Source: Comamonadaceae bacterium (GTDB lineage: Bacteria > Pseudomonadota > Gammaproteobacteria > Burkholderiales > Burkholderiaceae_C). Taken from it: 43,083 nt of DNA. Both the position numbers and the translations under genes were made by a program. The stretch lies in the NCBI GenBank assembly GCA_013297985.1, contig JAAFIY010000020.1:1-43083 (forward strand), written 5' to 3'. Under the pieces are notes generated by a model, which did no database searches, was not told the DNA's origin, and saw nothing but the letters and a program-made list of their open reading frames with translations. Positions 16,126-23,554 of the stretch are shown piece after piece (the stretch's first letter is position 1; each line of letters begins with the position of its first letter).

Positions 16126-17505
16126 ATGCGCATCGCACTGTGGCTGTTGGGTTTGGGCGCTGCGGCGGTGGCACTGGCGCTGGCGGTGGGCACCAATCCA
16201 GGCTCGGTCACGCTGTTTTGGGCGCCGCATCGCATTGATATGTCGTTGAACCTGGCAGTGCTGCTGGCGCTGCTGGGTTTTGTGTTGGCCTGGGTCGGCG
16301 CGCGCGCGGTGGCGGCCCTGTTGTCACTGCCTGCGCAGGCCCGTGCCTGGCGGCGCCAGCGCACAGAGCGGGCCTTGCTGCACGCCCTGGCAGATGCCCA
16401 TGCGCAGTTGGCTGCCGGGCGCTTTGTGCGGGCCCGCAACGCCGCCGAGCAAGTGGTGCGCCTGCACGCCCTGCTAGCCACGGCGCCCGACACCCTGGCG
16501 CCCACCGCGCAGGTGCTGATCGCCGCCCGCCTAGCCGCTGCAGAGGCAGCCCACGCCTTGCAAGACCGTGCCCGGCGCGACGAGCACTGGCACCAAGCCC
16601 AGCGCGGCCTTAATACGGGGACTGATCAGGTGTTGCTGGACGCCTTGCGGCTGCGCGCGGCCCGCTGGCGCGTCGAAGACCGAGAACCAGCCCAGGCGCT
16701 GTCCTTGCTTGACAGCTTGGGCCAAGGCGCGGTGCGCCGCACGCAAGCCCTGCGCCTGAAACTGCAGGCGCACCAGGCCTTAGGTGAACCTGGCCCTGCC
16801 CTCGACGCCGCCCGGCTATTGCACAAACACCGAGCGTTTGCGGGCGGTACGGGCGAAGTGATCGTGCGCACCCTCGTGTTGGAAAGCCTGGCCCAAGCCC
16901 GCTCACCCAGCCAACTGCAAAGCGCCTGGGATGCCTTAGAGCCTGCTGAACGGCAGTGGCGCGATGTGGCGCTGGCAGCCACCGAGCGCTGGTTGGCATT
17001 AGGCGGGGACGGCGCCCGCGCCACCCAGTGGCTGCAGCCTGCCTGGGACGAATGCTTGCGCCAGCCCGCGCAGTGGACGGCCGAACAGCGCACCCGGCTG
17101 GTGGGCGCATTGGCCACCGCCTGCGCGCGTGGGGCGGGCCATCCGCACGACGATTTGGGCGACGACGGGGCTGGCTCGGTGCTCCCAGCGGCCAAAGCCA
17201 GCAGCCCGGGCAGTGCGCTGCTCAATGCGTGGCTGGTGCGTTGTGAACAGGCGGTGCTGCAGTTTCCGCAGGTGGGTGAATTTCACTTTCTGGCGGCGGC
17301 CGTGTGCCGCGAACTTCAGCTGTGGGGCAAGGCCCAGCAATGGCTGTCAACCAGCTTGGTGGGCCTGGGCGCTGGCCACCCCATGCGCCCCCTGGCTTTG
17401 GCCTGGCTGGCCGAGCTGGCCGAGCAGCGGGGCGACGCCGCTGTGGCCCTGGGGTATTGGCGCGATGCGGCCGGGGCCCGCTCGGGCGCCGCCGCGCCAC
17501 GCTGA
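16126..17505 (+). CDS. hemY: HemY-family TPR membrane protein
   Basis: 459 residues from the ATG at 16126 (MRIALWLLGLGAAAVALAL). Two N-terminal membrane helices (about 1-22 and 42-66) are the HemY_N module, with the family motif NPGSVTLFW between them. The rest is alpha-helical TPR-like (HALADAHAQLAAGRFVRARN, ALLATAPDTLAPTAQVLIA, GDAAVALGYWRDA). HemY of enterobacteria is linked to haem synthesis by gene order and its exact role is not settled; this is not the oxygen-dependent protoporphyrinogen oxidase of the same name in Bacillus. It follows hemX with a 55 nt gap. Confidence 0.88.
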   Translation: MRIALWLLGLGAAAVALALAVGTNPGSVTLFWAPHRIDMSLNLAVLLALLGFVLAWVGARAVAALLSLPAQARAWRRQRTERALLHALADAHAQLAAGRFVRARNAAEQVVRLHALLATAPDTLAPTAQVLIAARLAAAEAAHALQDRARRDEHWHQAQRGLNTGTDQVLLDALRLRAARWRVEDREPAQALSLLDSLGQGAVRRTQALRLKLQAHQALGEPGPALDAARLLHKHRAFAGGTGEVIVRTLVLESLAQARSPSQLQSAWDALEPAERQWRDVALAATERWLALGGDGARATQWLQPAWDECLRQPAQWTAEQRTRLVGALATACARGAGHPHDDLGDDGAGSVLPAAKASSPGSALLNAWLVRCEQAVLQFPQVGEFHFLAAAVCRELQLWGKAQQWLSTSLVGLGAGHPMRPLALAWLAELAEQRGDAAVALGYWRDAAGARSGAAAPR

Positions 17506-17530
17506 ATAGCTGCGCGTGTTAGCCGCTGCT

Positions 17531-17875
17531 TTAGCTTGAGCTTGAGCCAGCGGGACGCGGACGAGTGGGCGTCACAGGCGCCTCTACCGTGGCCTTTTGG
17601 CCGTCGATTTTGTTGGTGCGCATGTATTCGTCCATTTCTTTCCAGCCGGTAAAGATCTGGGCTTTGGACGAGCGCGGGTTCAAGTTAAAGCAGTCTTCAA
17701 TGCTGCGCAGGCCGTGGCGGCAGGCGGCGCCTTGGGCGCGGGCATCGGCTTCGCGCGCCAGCACCACCGGATCTGGACCCAGACCGGGGATTTTCTCGAT
17801 GTCGAATTCGCAGCCCGCCAAGGTGGCAGAGGCGACGACGATCAAGCCTGCGGCCAGGCGCTTAGAAGGGCTCAT
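17531..17875 (-). CDS. Small lipoprotein of unknown function
   Basis: 114 residues from the ATG at 17875 (MSPSKRLAAGLIVV); a start ten codons earlier is possible. It has a lipoprotein signal with lipobox LAGC (Cys22) and then a short domain with three more cysteines (one in AQGAACRHG, one in IEDCFNL), a KAQIFTGWKEMDEYMRTNKID segment and a Pro/Thr-rich, Ser-rich tail. I do not recognise the family. It is convergent with hemY (25 nt gap) and lies just upstream, in its own strand sense, of nothing else, so it is probably monocistronic. GATAAT 5 nt before the ATG resembles a -10 box, so the transcript may be almost leaderless. Confidence 0.65.
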   Translation of the reverse strand: MSPSKRLAAGLIVVASATLAGCEFDIEKIPGLGPDPVVLAREADARAQGAACRHGLRSIEDCFNLNPRSSKAQIFTGWKEMDEYMRTNKIDGQKATVEAPVTPTRPRPAGSSSS

Positions 17876-17926
17876 ATCGGCATTATCGGCAGCGCTGCGG
17901 GGCAATTAAAGGCCAAGTTAGACGAA

Positions 17927-17960
17927 AAAACCCGCCAGACGTTGCCGCTTGGCGGGTTTT
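17927..17960 (-). terminator. Intrinsic terminator of the Bax-inhibitor-1 family gene
   Basis: Perfect 11 bp stem: AAAACCCGCCA (17927-17937) and TGGCGGGTTTT (17950-17960). On the minus strand the stem is followed by TTTTTTCG, a good U-run, 37 nt after the stop of the Bax-inhibitor-1 family gene. Confidence 0.85.
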
Positions 17961-17996
17961 GTAGCTGGCAGCGCCTTGGGCGGCGCCCAAGCCCGC

Positions 17997-18695
17997 TCAG
18001 TCGTTCGAGCCGCCTGCCAAGCCCAGCAGGGCCAACAAGCTTTGGAACACGTTGAAGATGCTCAGGTACAGAGCCAGGGTGGCGCTGATGTAGTTGGTTT
18101 CACCGCCATCAATGATGCGCTTCAGGTCATACAACATAAAGGCGCTGAAGATGCCGATGGCCATCACCGAAATCACCATCATCATGGCCGACGAGCCCAC
18201 GAACACGTTGACGATGGCGCCCACCATCAACACCAGTGCGCCCACCATCAGCCACTTGCCCATGCCCGACAAGTCGCGTTTGATGACGGTGGCCAAGCTG
18301 GCCATCACAAAAAACACGCCAGCAGTGCCGGCAAAGGCCGTCATGATGAGTTCAGAGCCGTTCTTGAAGCCCAGCACCATCGCGATCATGCGCGACAGCA
18401 TCAGGCCCATGAAGAAGGTAAAAGCCAACAGCACTGGAACGCCAGCCGCTGAATTCTTGGTTTTCTCAATGGCGTACATGAAGGCGAAGGCGCCGCCCAA
18501 AAACACGATCAGGCCCACGCCGCCTGACAGGCCTCGGGTGATGCCGGTGGCCACGCCCACCCAGGCGCCCAAGACGGTGGGCAGCAGGCTCAAGGCCAGC
18601 AGCCAGTAGGTATTGCGCAGCACGCGGTTGCGCTGCTCGGCCGAGACGGCACCGCCGTAGTCGGCTTGCGTAAGCATGGTGCTCTGGTCGTTCAT
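17997..18695 (-). CDS. Bax inhibitor-1 family (YbhL/YccA-type) membrane protein
   Basis: 232 residues from the ATG at 18695 (MNDQSTMLTQADYGG), preceded by a strong AAGGAGT ribosome-binding site 8 nt upstream, which decides against the 26-codon upstream extension. Seven hydrophobic segments cover residues about 30-230, with family blocks RNRVLRNTYWLLALSL, FVASL-like MASLATVIKRDLSGMG, MLYDLKRIIDGGETNYI (an Asp-rich stretch that forms the pH-sensing Ca2+ leak pore in characterised members) and ALYLSIFNVFQSLL. Bacterial members such as YccA modulate FtsH proteolysis; others conduct Ca2+. Transcription ends at the hairpin 17927-17960. Confidence 0.92.
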   Translation of the reverse strand: MNDQSTMLTQADYGGAVSAEQRNRVLRNTYWLLALSLLPTVLGAWVGVATGITRGLSGGVGLIVFLGGAFAFMYAIEKTKNSAAGVPVLLAFTFFMGLMLSRMIAMVLGFKNGSELIMTAFAGTAGVFFVMASLATVIKRDLSGMGKWLMVGALVLMVGAIVNVFVGSSAMMMVISVMAIGIFSAFMLYDLKRIIDGGETNYISATLALYLSIFNVFQSLLALLGLAGGSND

Positions 18696-18820
18696 GAGAA
18701 AACACTCCTTGGAGGTAAGCCGCACAGACTGGCGGCAAGCCAATAGTAGATGGGGGCGAAAACCCCGGTGCAAGAGCCCCCGTGGCTCCTAGTGTTTGCA
18801 GGGTGACTGCCCGGTTACGG

Positions 18821-18836
18821 CCCGGCAAATGCCGGG
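18821..18836. promoter_or_regulatory. CCCGGCAAATGCCGGG inverted repeat upstream of the GlcG/HbpS-like gene
   Basis: A 16 bp palindrome 75 nt before the start of the GlcG/HbpS-like gene. It may be an operator or a hairpin in the 5' leader. The divergent region 18696-18910 shows no convincing -35/-10 pair. Confidence 0.3.
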
Positions 18837-18910
18837 TTGCCTTGAGCCCGACTATGCTCCACGCCCGCAGCCACGGCTGTGTCGATCTGTGTCCAAACCC
18901 TGCAAACTCA

Positions 18911-19318
18911 ATGAAAAACACCCCAACGCTTGAACTGGCCGACGTCAAACAAATCGCCGCTGCGGCCGAAGCCGAAGCCCTGGCCAACAAATGGGCGGTG
19001 AGCGTCGCCATTGTGGATGCAGGCGGCCACCTGCTTTGGCTGCAGCGCTTGGACGGCGCGGCGCCCATTTCCGCCCAAATTGCGCCCGCCAAGGCCCACA
19101 CGGCCGCCTTGGGCCGCCGCGAAAGCAAGGTGTATGAAGACATGATCAACGGCGGGCGCCAATCGTTCTTGAGCGCACCGGGCTTGAGCGGCCTGCTCGA
19201 AGGCGGCGTGCCCATCGTCAAAGACGGCCAGCACATCGGTGCCGTGGGCGTAAGCGGCGTGAAAAGCGCAGAAGACGCGCAGATCGCCCGGGCTGGCATC
19301 GCCGCCCTGGGTTTGTGA
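18911..19318 (+). CDS. GlcG/HbpS-like (DUF336) heme-binding family protein
   Basis: 135 residues from the ATG at 18911 (MKNTPTLELADVKQIAAAAE); the frame is open upstream but unlike the family. The fold is the Haem_degrading/GlcG family: AEALANKWAVSVAIVDAGGHLLW, LDGAAPISAQIAPAKAHTAA, GGVPIVKDGQHIGAVGVSG and SAEDAQIARAGIAAL. HbpS of Streptomyces binds haem and iron and takes part in redox sensing; GlcG is an uncharacterised protein of the glycolate operon. The protein has no signal peptide. It faces the iron-uptake block convergently, but co-regulation is not shown. Confidence 0.85.
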   Translation: MKNTPTLELADVKQIAAAAEAEALANKWAVSVAIVDAGGHLLWLQRLDGAAPISAQIAPAKAHTAALGRRESKVYEDMINGGRQSFLSAPGLSGLLEGGVPIVKDGQHIGAVGVSGVKSAEDAQIARAGIAALGL

Positions 19319-19344
19319 GCAGTCTGGCGACAAGCCCTTAAAAA

Positions 19345-19409
19345 AATCGGCCAGCTGCGCCCTAAAAACGGGCGTAAGCAGCTACAAAAAATGTAGCAAA
19401 TGGCCGATT
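19345..19409. repeat. Dispersed paired-hairpin repeat, copy B, inside an outer stem
   Basis: Hairpin 1 (GCTGCGCCC 19354-19362 with GGGC..GCAGC 19370-19382) is joined directly to hairpin 2, GCTAC AAAAAAT GTAGC (19381-19397). An outer stem, AATCGGCCA (19345-19353) with TGGCCGATT (19401-19409), closes both, giving a potential three-way junction. It lies between the convergent GlcG/HbpS-like and exbD genes and may end transcription from both sides. The right arm of hairpin 1 and hairpin 2 match the copy at 39887-39931. Confidence 0.7.
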
Positions 19410-19425
19410 GGCCTAGCAAGCCAGG

Positions 19426-19842
<417 letters not shown>

Positions 19843-19856
19843 GGGGTGCGCTCCGT

Positions 19857-20579
19857 TCAGGCCTTGGGGGTGGGGGCGGACTGCACCCGCGAACCCGTCA
19901 CAAAGTAGGCGTGCAGATCGTGCCCAAAGCGATTGAGCTGGCCCACCACGTTCTTGTTGCCCCGCACCAGGGCGTTGTAGCCCAGCACGGCGGGGATGGC
20001 CACTACCAGGCCAAAGGCGGTCATCACCAAGGCTTCGCCAATGGGGCCCGCCACCCGGTCAATGGTGGCTTGGCCCGCCGCGCCAATAGACAGCAGCGCG
20101 TGATAGATGCCCCACACCGTGCCGAACAAGCCAACAAACGGCGCCGTGGAGCCCACCGAGGCCAGCACCGCCAGCCCCGACTGCAGCCGCGCAATCGCGT
20201 CGTCAATGCTGTTGCGCAGGCAGCGGGTGAGCCAATCGGACACGTCCATGCCGTCGCGCAAAGAGCGGGCCTGCGCAGTGGCCGCCGGTTGGTTGAGGTG
20301 CGCACTGCCTTCACGGGCGGCTTGGGCCAGGGCCACAAAGGGGTTGTCTTCTGCGGCGCCCAGGCGGTGCAGGCCCTGATCCCAATCGGCGGCCTGCCAA
20401 AAGCCTTCTACCGCACGCGCCTGGGCAGCATGGCGGCGCAGGCCCAGTGCTTTCAAGATGATCACCAGCCAACTGGCCACCGACATGGCCAAGAGCAGCA
20501 GGGCCACTGCTTTGATGACGGCGTCGCCCTGGGCCCAGACCTGCATCAGGCCCATTTGCTGGTTGAGGTTGTCGTTCAT
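19857..20579 (-). CDS. exbB: ExbB/TolQ-family proton channel protein
   Basis: 240 residues with three membrane segments: LLLLAMSVASWLVIILKALGL near the N-terminus, then APFVGLFGTVWGIYHALLSIGA and EALVMTAFGLVVAIPAVLGYN. The family MotA/ExbB motif (GSTAPFVGLFGTVWGIYHAL and the Thr/Ala of GEALVMTAFGLVVAIPAV) is intact. It forms the pentameric channel of the TonB energising complex in the inner membrane. The start at 20579 lies 3 nt after the tonB stop, so tonB-exbB-exbD is a tight operon. Confidence 0.94.
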   Translation of the reverse strand: MNDNLNQQMGLMQVWAQGDAVIKAVALLLLAMSVASWLVIILKALGLRRHAAQARAVEGFWQAADWDQGLHRLGAAEDNPFVALAQAAREGSAHLNQPAATAQARSLRDGMDVSDWLTRCLRNSIDDAIARLQSGLAVLASVGSTAPFVGLFGTVWGIYHALLSIGAAGQATIDRVAGPIGEALVMTAFGLVVAIPAVLGYNALVRGNKNVVGQLNRFGHDLHAYFVTGSRVQSAPTPKA

Positions 20580-20582
20580 GCG

Positions 20583-21332
20583 CTATTCCAAAACAAAGTT
20601 GATCGGTACGTTAAACCACATGGCTTCTGGCACGCCGCCGCGCTTGCCAGGCACATAGCGCCAGCGCAGTACGGTTTGTATCGCCGCTTGATCCAGCCGT
20701 TCAAAGCCGCTGCTGGTGCGCACCTCGGCGCGCTGGGCGTTGCCGTCGGCGCCGATCAGCACCCGCACCACCACGCGGCCTTGCTCGCCCATGCGGCGGC
20801 TGAGCGCGGGGTACACCGGTTTGGGGTTTTGCAGGTAGTCGGCGTCGGTGGAGGGTAGTTCCACCTTGGCCGGTGGCGCCTGCGGCGGCGCGGGTGGTGC
20901 GGTCGTTGGGGTGGGCGCCGGCGCGGGTGGCGCAGGGGCGGCCGCAGCGGGTGCCACCGGGGCCGAAATAGGTGGCAGCGCTGCGGCTGGCGTGGTTATG
21001 CCAGTGGGTGCAGCCGGCGCGGGGGTGGGGTCGGCAATGGCCAGCGGCATGGGCGCGGGGGCAGGTGCCGGTACAGGTGGCTTGGGCGCAAGGGCGCTGG
21101 CGACCGGCGGCGGTGGTCTGCTGGGTGGCGGCGGCGGCGGCGGCGGCGGTGGGGGAGGGGGCGGCGGCGGTGTCACCACGGGCGGCGGGCTCAGGCTGGC
21201 CAATACCTGCGCGGGCACGATCAGCTCCACCGTGCGGCGCAGCAGCCCGGCATTCAATGCCCACAGTGCGGCGCCATGCAAAACCAGCACACCGCCCACC
21301 ACCGCCCAATCACGACTGCGCAAACGCCTCAA
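20583..21332 (-). CDS. tonB: TonB energy-transducing protein
   Basis: 249 residues. The N-terminus holds the membrane anchor (VVGGVLVLHGAALWALNAGLL, with the family's His in the helix). The middle is an extreme Pro/Ala-rich spacer that starts with a run of about 16 prolines (nucleotides near 21125-21169) and spans the periplasm. The C-terminal TonB domain is typical: YPALSRRMGEQGRVVVRVLI, GADGNAQRAEVRTSSGFERL, AIQTVLRWRYVPGKRGGVPEA and final NVPINFVLE. It couples ExbB-ExbD to outer-membrane receptors such as the one at 23555-25879. It begins 46 nt after bfd. Polyproline translation would need EF-P. Confidence 0.94.
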   Translation of the reverse strand: MRRLRSRDWAVVGGVLVLHGAALWALNAGLLRRTVELIVPAQVLASLSPPPVVTPPPPPPPPPPPPPPPPSRPPPPVASALAPKPPVPAPAPAPMPLAIADPTPAPAAPTGITTPAAALPPISAPVAPAAAAPAPPAPAPTPTTAPPAPPQAPPAKVELPSTDADYLQNPKPVYPALSRRMGEQGRVVVRVLIGADGNAQRAEVRTSSGFERLDQAAIQTVLRWRYVPGKRGGVPEAMWFNVPINFVLE

Positions 21333-21370
21333 CCTCTGTGGAGCGCACCGACGGCATCACCTGCCGAGTT

Positions 21371-21387
21371 GCTATCAATTAAATAGC
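21371..21387. repeat. 17 bp dispersed hairpin, copy C, spanning the bfd stop codon
   Basis: GCTAT CAATTAA ATAGC has the same geometry as the other copies. The minus-strand TAA stop of bfd (21379-21381) lies in its spacer, and its right arm encodes the last residues of Bfd (GAI). The element therefore forms the end of the gene and sits between bfd and tonB inside an apparent operon. Confidence 0.65.
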
Positions 21388-21621
21388 GCCTTGCGGCGTC
21401 AAATGGCCGGTAGCGCCGCTTTTATGCAAATAAAGCACCGCGCTGGCGGCACGACCGCCCGCACAGGCGGCTTCCGCATGCACCTGGCGGGCGCAGTCTT
21501 CACAGCGGCCACATTGGGTGGCTACGCGCAGCTCAAACTGAAGCTCGTCGAAGCTTACGCCCTCGCGCGAGCGCTGGGCAATGGTGCGGTCTGACACCTG
21601 GTGGCACACACAGACGATCAT
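21379..21621 (-). CDS. bfd: Bacterioferritin-associated ferredoxin
   Basis: 80 residues from the ATG at 21621 (MIVCVCHQVSDRTIAQ); an upstream extension of 28 codons is open but non-homologous. The BFD-like [2Fe-2S] ligands are Cys4, Cys6, Cys37 and Cys40 (CVC and CGRC), with an extra Cys43. Bfd reduces the ferric core of bacterioferritin and so releases stored iron during iron shortage. A promoter with a perfect TATAAT and a Fur-box-like palindrome lies about 100 nt upstream, within the end of the oxidase gene. The C-terminal residues are encoded by a dispersed hairpin repeat. It leads the bfd-tonB-exbB-exbD unit; the bfr gene lies 4.6 kb away on the same strand. Confidence 0.93.
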   Translation of the reverse strand: MIVCVCHQVSDRTIAQRSREGVSFDELQFELRVATQCGRCEDCARQVHAEAACAGGRAASAVLYLHKSGATGHLTPQGAI

Positions 21622-21718
21622 GGTGAAGTGCAGGGCTGAGTCAGTGGCTGGACGTGGGACGCGGTGCTGAGGACTACTAGGCGCTAAGCGCTCGGGTGAC
21701 CTCATGCAGCGCGGGGCG

Positions 21719-21748
21719 ATTATAAATACGAATCGATCTCATTTGCAA
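21719..21748 (-). promoter_or_regulatory. bfd promoter overlapped by a Fur-box-like palindrome
   Basis: On the minus strand TTGCAA (21748-21743) and a perfect TATAAT (21724-21719) are spaced 18 nt apart. The 23 bp between and around them (21724-21746) read AAATGAGATCGATTCGTATTT in the core, which agrees at 17 of 21 positions with the palindromic Fur-type pattern AAATGAGAAT-GATTCTCATTT. A repressor bound there would block the promoter. The TAA stop of the upstream oxidase gene is part of TATAAT, so promoter and coding end share bases. The leader to the bfd ATG would be about 90 nt. Confidence 0.7.
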
Positions 21749-22880
21749 TGCCAGAGTGTGGCCTTGGGTTGTAGGTGGCTGGGTGCAGCAACAGGCCTGT
21801 CGGCGCGGGCTGGTCAAAGTGGGCCCAACCGCACAGGGCCTGCGCCATTTGCACCTCATCGCGCAGCAGGCGCAGCACCTGCGCCACCCCAGCCGCACCG
21901 CCTGCCGCTAGGCCCCACAACACCGGCTGGCCTACCAGGACGGCCTGCGCGCCCAAGGCCAGTGCCTTGATCACATCGGTGCCGCGGCGGATGCCGCCGT
22001 CCACCAACACCGGCAGCGCGCCGTGACCCGCCTGGGCCAGCGCGTGCGTCACGCGCGGCAGGGCGTAGGCCGTGGGCACGGCGGTGTCCAGCACCCGCCC
22101 GCCGTGGTTGGACACGATCACGCCCGCCGCGCCGTGCTCGGCTGCCAGACAAGCGTCCTGTGGGTGCAGCACGCCCTTGATCCACACGGGCAATCCGCTG
22201 TGGCGGGCCAGCTCGGCCAGGTCTGCCCAGCGCGCGCCGTGTTGGGCGCGGCCCTGGCACCAGGCCTGGCGGTCTGACACGCCAGTGGCAGCTGGCGGCA
22301 AGTGGATGGCCCGCACGTGGGCCGGGCGCACGAAGCCGCTGCGCAGTTCTGCATCGCGCATGCCGCTGACAGGCGCGTCCACGGTGCAGACCAGCGCTTC
22401 ATAGCCCGCGTCAACGGCTTGGGCAGCGAGACGATGCACATCGGCGCGGTCGGCTGTGGGGTATAGCTGCATCCACAAGGGGCCGCGACCCGGATCGTCT
22501 TTGATAGCCTGGGTCACCGCAGTCAGCGGCGTGCTGGCCTGGGCGCTCAGCACATACCCCACGCCCTGTGCGCTGGCGGCCAATGCGCTGGCCAGTTCGC
22601 CATCGGGGTGCGCCAGGGTCTGGTAGGCCATGGGCGCCACCAGCAGCGCACTGGGCCAGCGGCGGCCCATGAGCTGGATGCCGTCATGCCCAGTGCCCAG
22701 GTCAGTCATCACCCGGGGGCATAGCTGCCATTGCTGCCAGGCGGCCGCGTTGGCGCGGGCGGTGTGGCCGTCAGCCGCGTGGCCGCATAAGTAGGCCCAA
22801 TGGGCGGGTGGCAGCTTCGCTTGGGCAGCGGCATGCCAGTCAGCCAAGGTGCGCGGCGCGCTAGTCAGGTGTGGCTCCAT
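21720..22880 (-). CDS. FMN-dependent alpha-hydroxy-acid oxidase/dehydrogenase
   Basis: 386 residues of the LldD/glycolate-oxidase family, which oxidise L-2-hydroxyacids to 2-oxoacids on an FMN TIM barrel. All active-site residues known from spinach glycolate oxidase can be aligned: Tyr30, Tyr140 (MQLYP), Asp168 (CTVDAP), Arg175, Lys235 (WIKGVL), His259 and Arg262 (VSNHGGR), plus the phosphate-binding DGGIRRGTDV and APMAYQ.LAHP. The Trp that lines the substrate pocket of glycolate oxidase is Gln114 here, so the substrate may differ. No signal peptide or membrane anchor is seen. Its start overlaps the end of the PiuC-type gene by 16 nt, which places it in the receptor-dioxygenase operon and suggests a role with a hydroxycarboxylate compound such as a siderophore; that is inference. 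Confidence 0.88.
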   Translation of the reverse strand: MEPHLTSAPRTLADWHAAAQAKLPPAHWAYLCGHAADGHTARANAAAWQQWQLCPRVMTDLGTGHDGIQLMGRRWPSALLVAPMAYQTLAHPDGELASALAASAQGVGYVLSAQASTPLTAVTQAIKDDPGRGPLWMQLYPTADRADVHRLAAQAVDAGYEALVCTVDAPVSGMRDAELRSGFVRPAHVRAIHLPPAATGVSDRQAWCQGRAQHGARWADLAELARHSGLPVWIKGVLHPQDACLAAEHGAAGVIVSNHGGRVLDTAVPTAYALPRVTHALAQAGHGALPVLVDGGIRRGTDVIKALALGAQAVLVGQPVLWGLAAGGAAGVAQVLRLLRDEVQMAQALCGWAHFDQPAPTGLLLHPATYNPRPHSGIANEIDSYL

Positions 22881-23542
22881 TGGCGCAGCAGGTTGTGATA
22901 CACGCCCGCTAGCGCCACGGTGTGGGCGTTGTCGCCGTGCGCTTGGCGCAAGGCGGTCAAGGCGCTATCAAGTTGCCACAGCAGGGCGCGCTGGGTGTTT
23001 TGGGGCACCAGGCTTTCAATCCATAAAAAACTGGCCAGCCGCTGCCCTCGGGTAACGGGTCGCACCTCGTGTACGGCGGTGGCGTCATACAGCACCGCGT
23101 GCCCGGCCGGCAGCTTGATGCCGGTACTGTGGCCCTCGATTTGAAGCTCACCGCCTTCATAGTCCGCCGGGTCACTAAAGAACACGGTGACGGACAAGTC
23201 GGTGCGCAGCGCCGTGCCGTCGGCCAACAGGCGCACCGCCTGATCCACATGCGCGCCATAGGCTGGTGCCTGGGGGGTGTAGCGGTTGAACTGCGGCGCA
23301 AACACACGCCGGGGCAGTGCATATGACAGCACCGCAGGTGAACGTTGCAGCGCTTGCAGGACCAGGGCGCGCAAGGCGTCGGCATGGGGGGCATCAGTGG
23401 CCAGTTGCTGGTTGCGCTTGACCGCGGCAGCTTGTGGGCCCGCCGTGCGGGCGCCATCGGTCCAGGGCCCCGCAGCCAGCCAAGCTTGTGCTTGTTGCAC
23501 TTCTTGCGGCTGCAAAAGCGCCACGGTGTTCACAGCAGACAT
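22865..23542 (-). CDS. piuC: PiuC/YbiX-type Fe(II)- and 2-oxoglutarate-dependent hydroxylase
   Basis: 225 residues of the PKHD-type hydroxylase family. The iron ligands are His98 and Asp100 (YGAHVDQAV) and His158 (TAVHEVRPV), and Arg168 (RGQRLASFLW) should bind 2-oxoglutarate. The N-terminal part (DGARTAGPQAAAVKRNQQL, PRRVFAPQFNRY) also fits. Members sit next to TonB-dependent siderophore receptors and are iron-repressed; the substrate has not been established to my knowledge. Here it starts 12 nt after the receptor stop and overlaps the oxidase start, so all three are one transcript. There is no signal peptide, so it acts in the cytoplasm. Confidence 0.93.
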   Translation of the reverse strand: MSAVNTVALLQPQEVQQAQAWLAAGPWTDGARTAGPQAAAVKRNQQLATDAPHADALRALVLQALQRSPAVLSYALPRRVFAPQFNRYTPQAPAYGAHVDQAVRLLADGTALRTDLSVTVFFSDPADYEGGELQIEGHSTGIKLPAGHAVLYDATAVHEVRPVTRGQRLASFLWIESLVPQNTQRALLWQLDSALTALRQAHGDNAHTVALAGVYHNLLRQWSHT

Positions 23543-23554
23543 GGGCTGGGCGGC

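Noticed and set aside
17506-17530. Degenerate copy of the dispersed hairpin after hemY (ATAGCTGC...GTTAGC)
   Set aside because: Pairing and spacing do not match the 17 bp core well enough.
20848-21594. Gly-rich open frame opposite tonB
   Set aside because: It is the complement of the proline-coding tract and ends inside bfd; not a gene.
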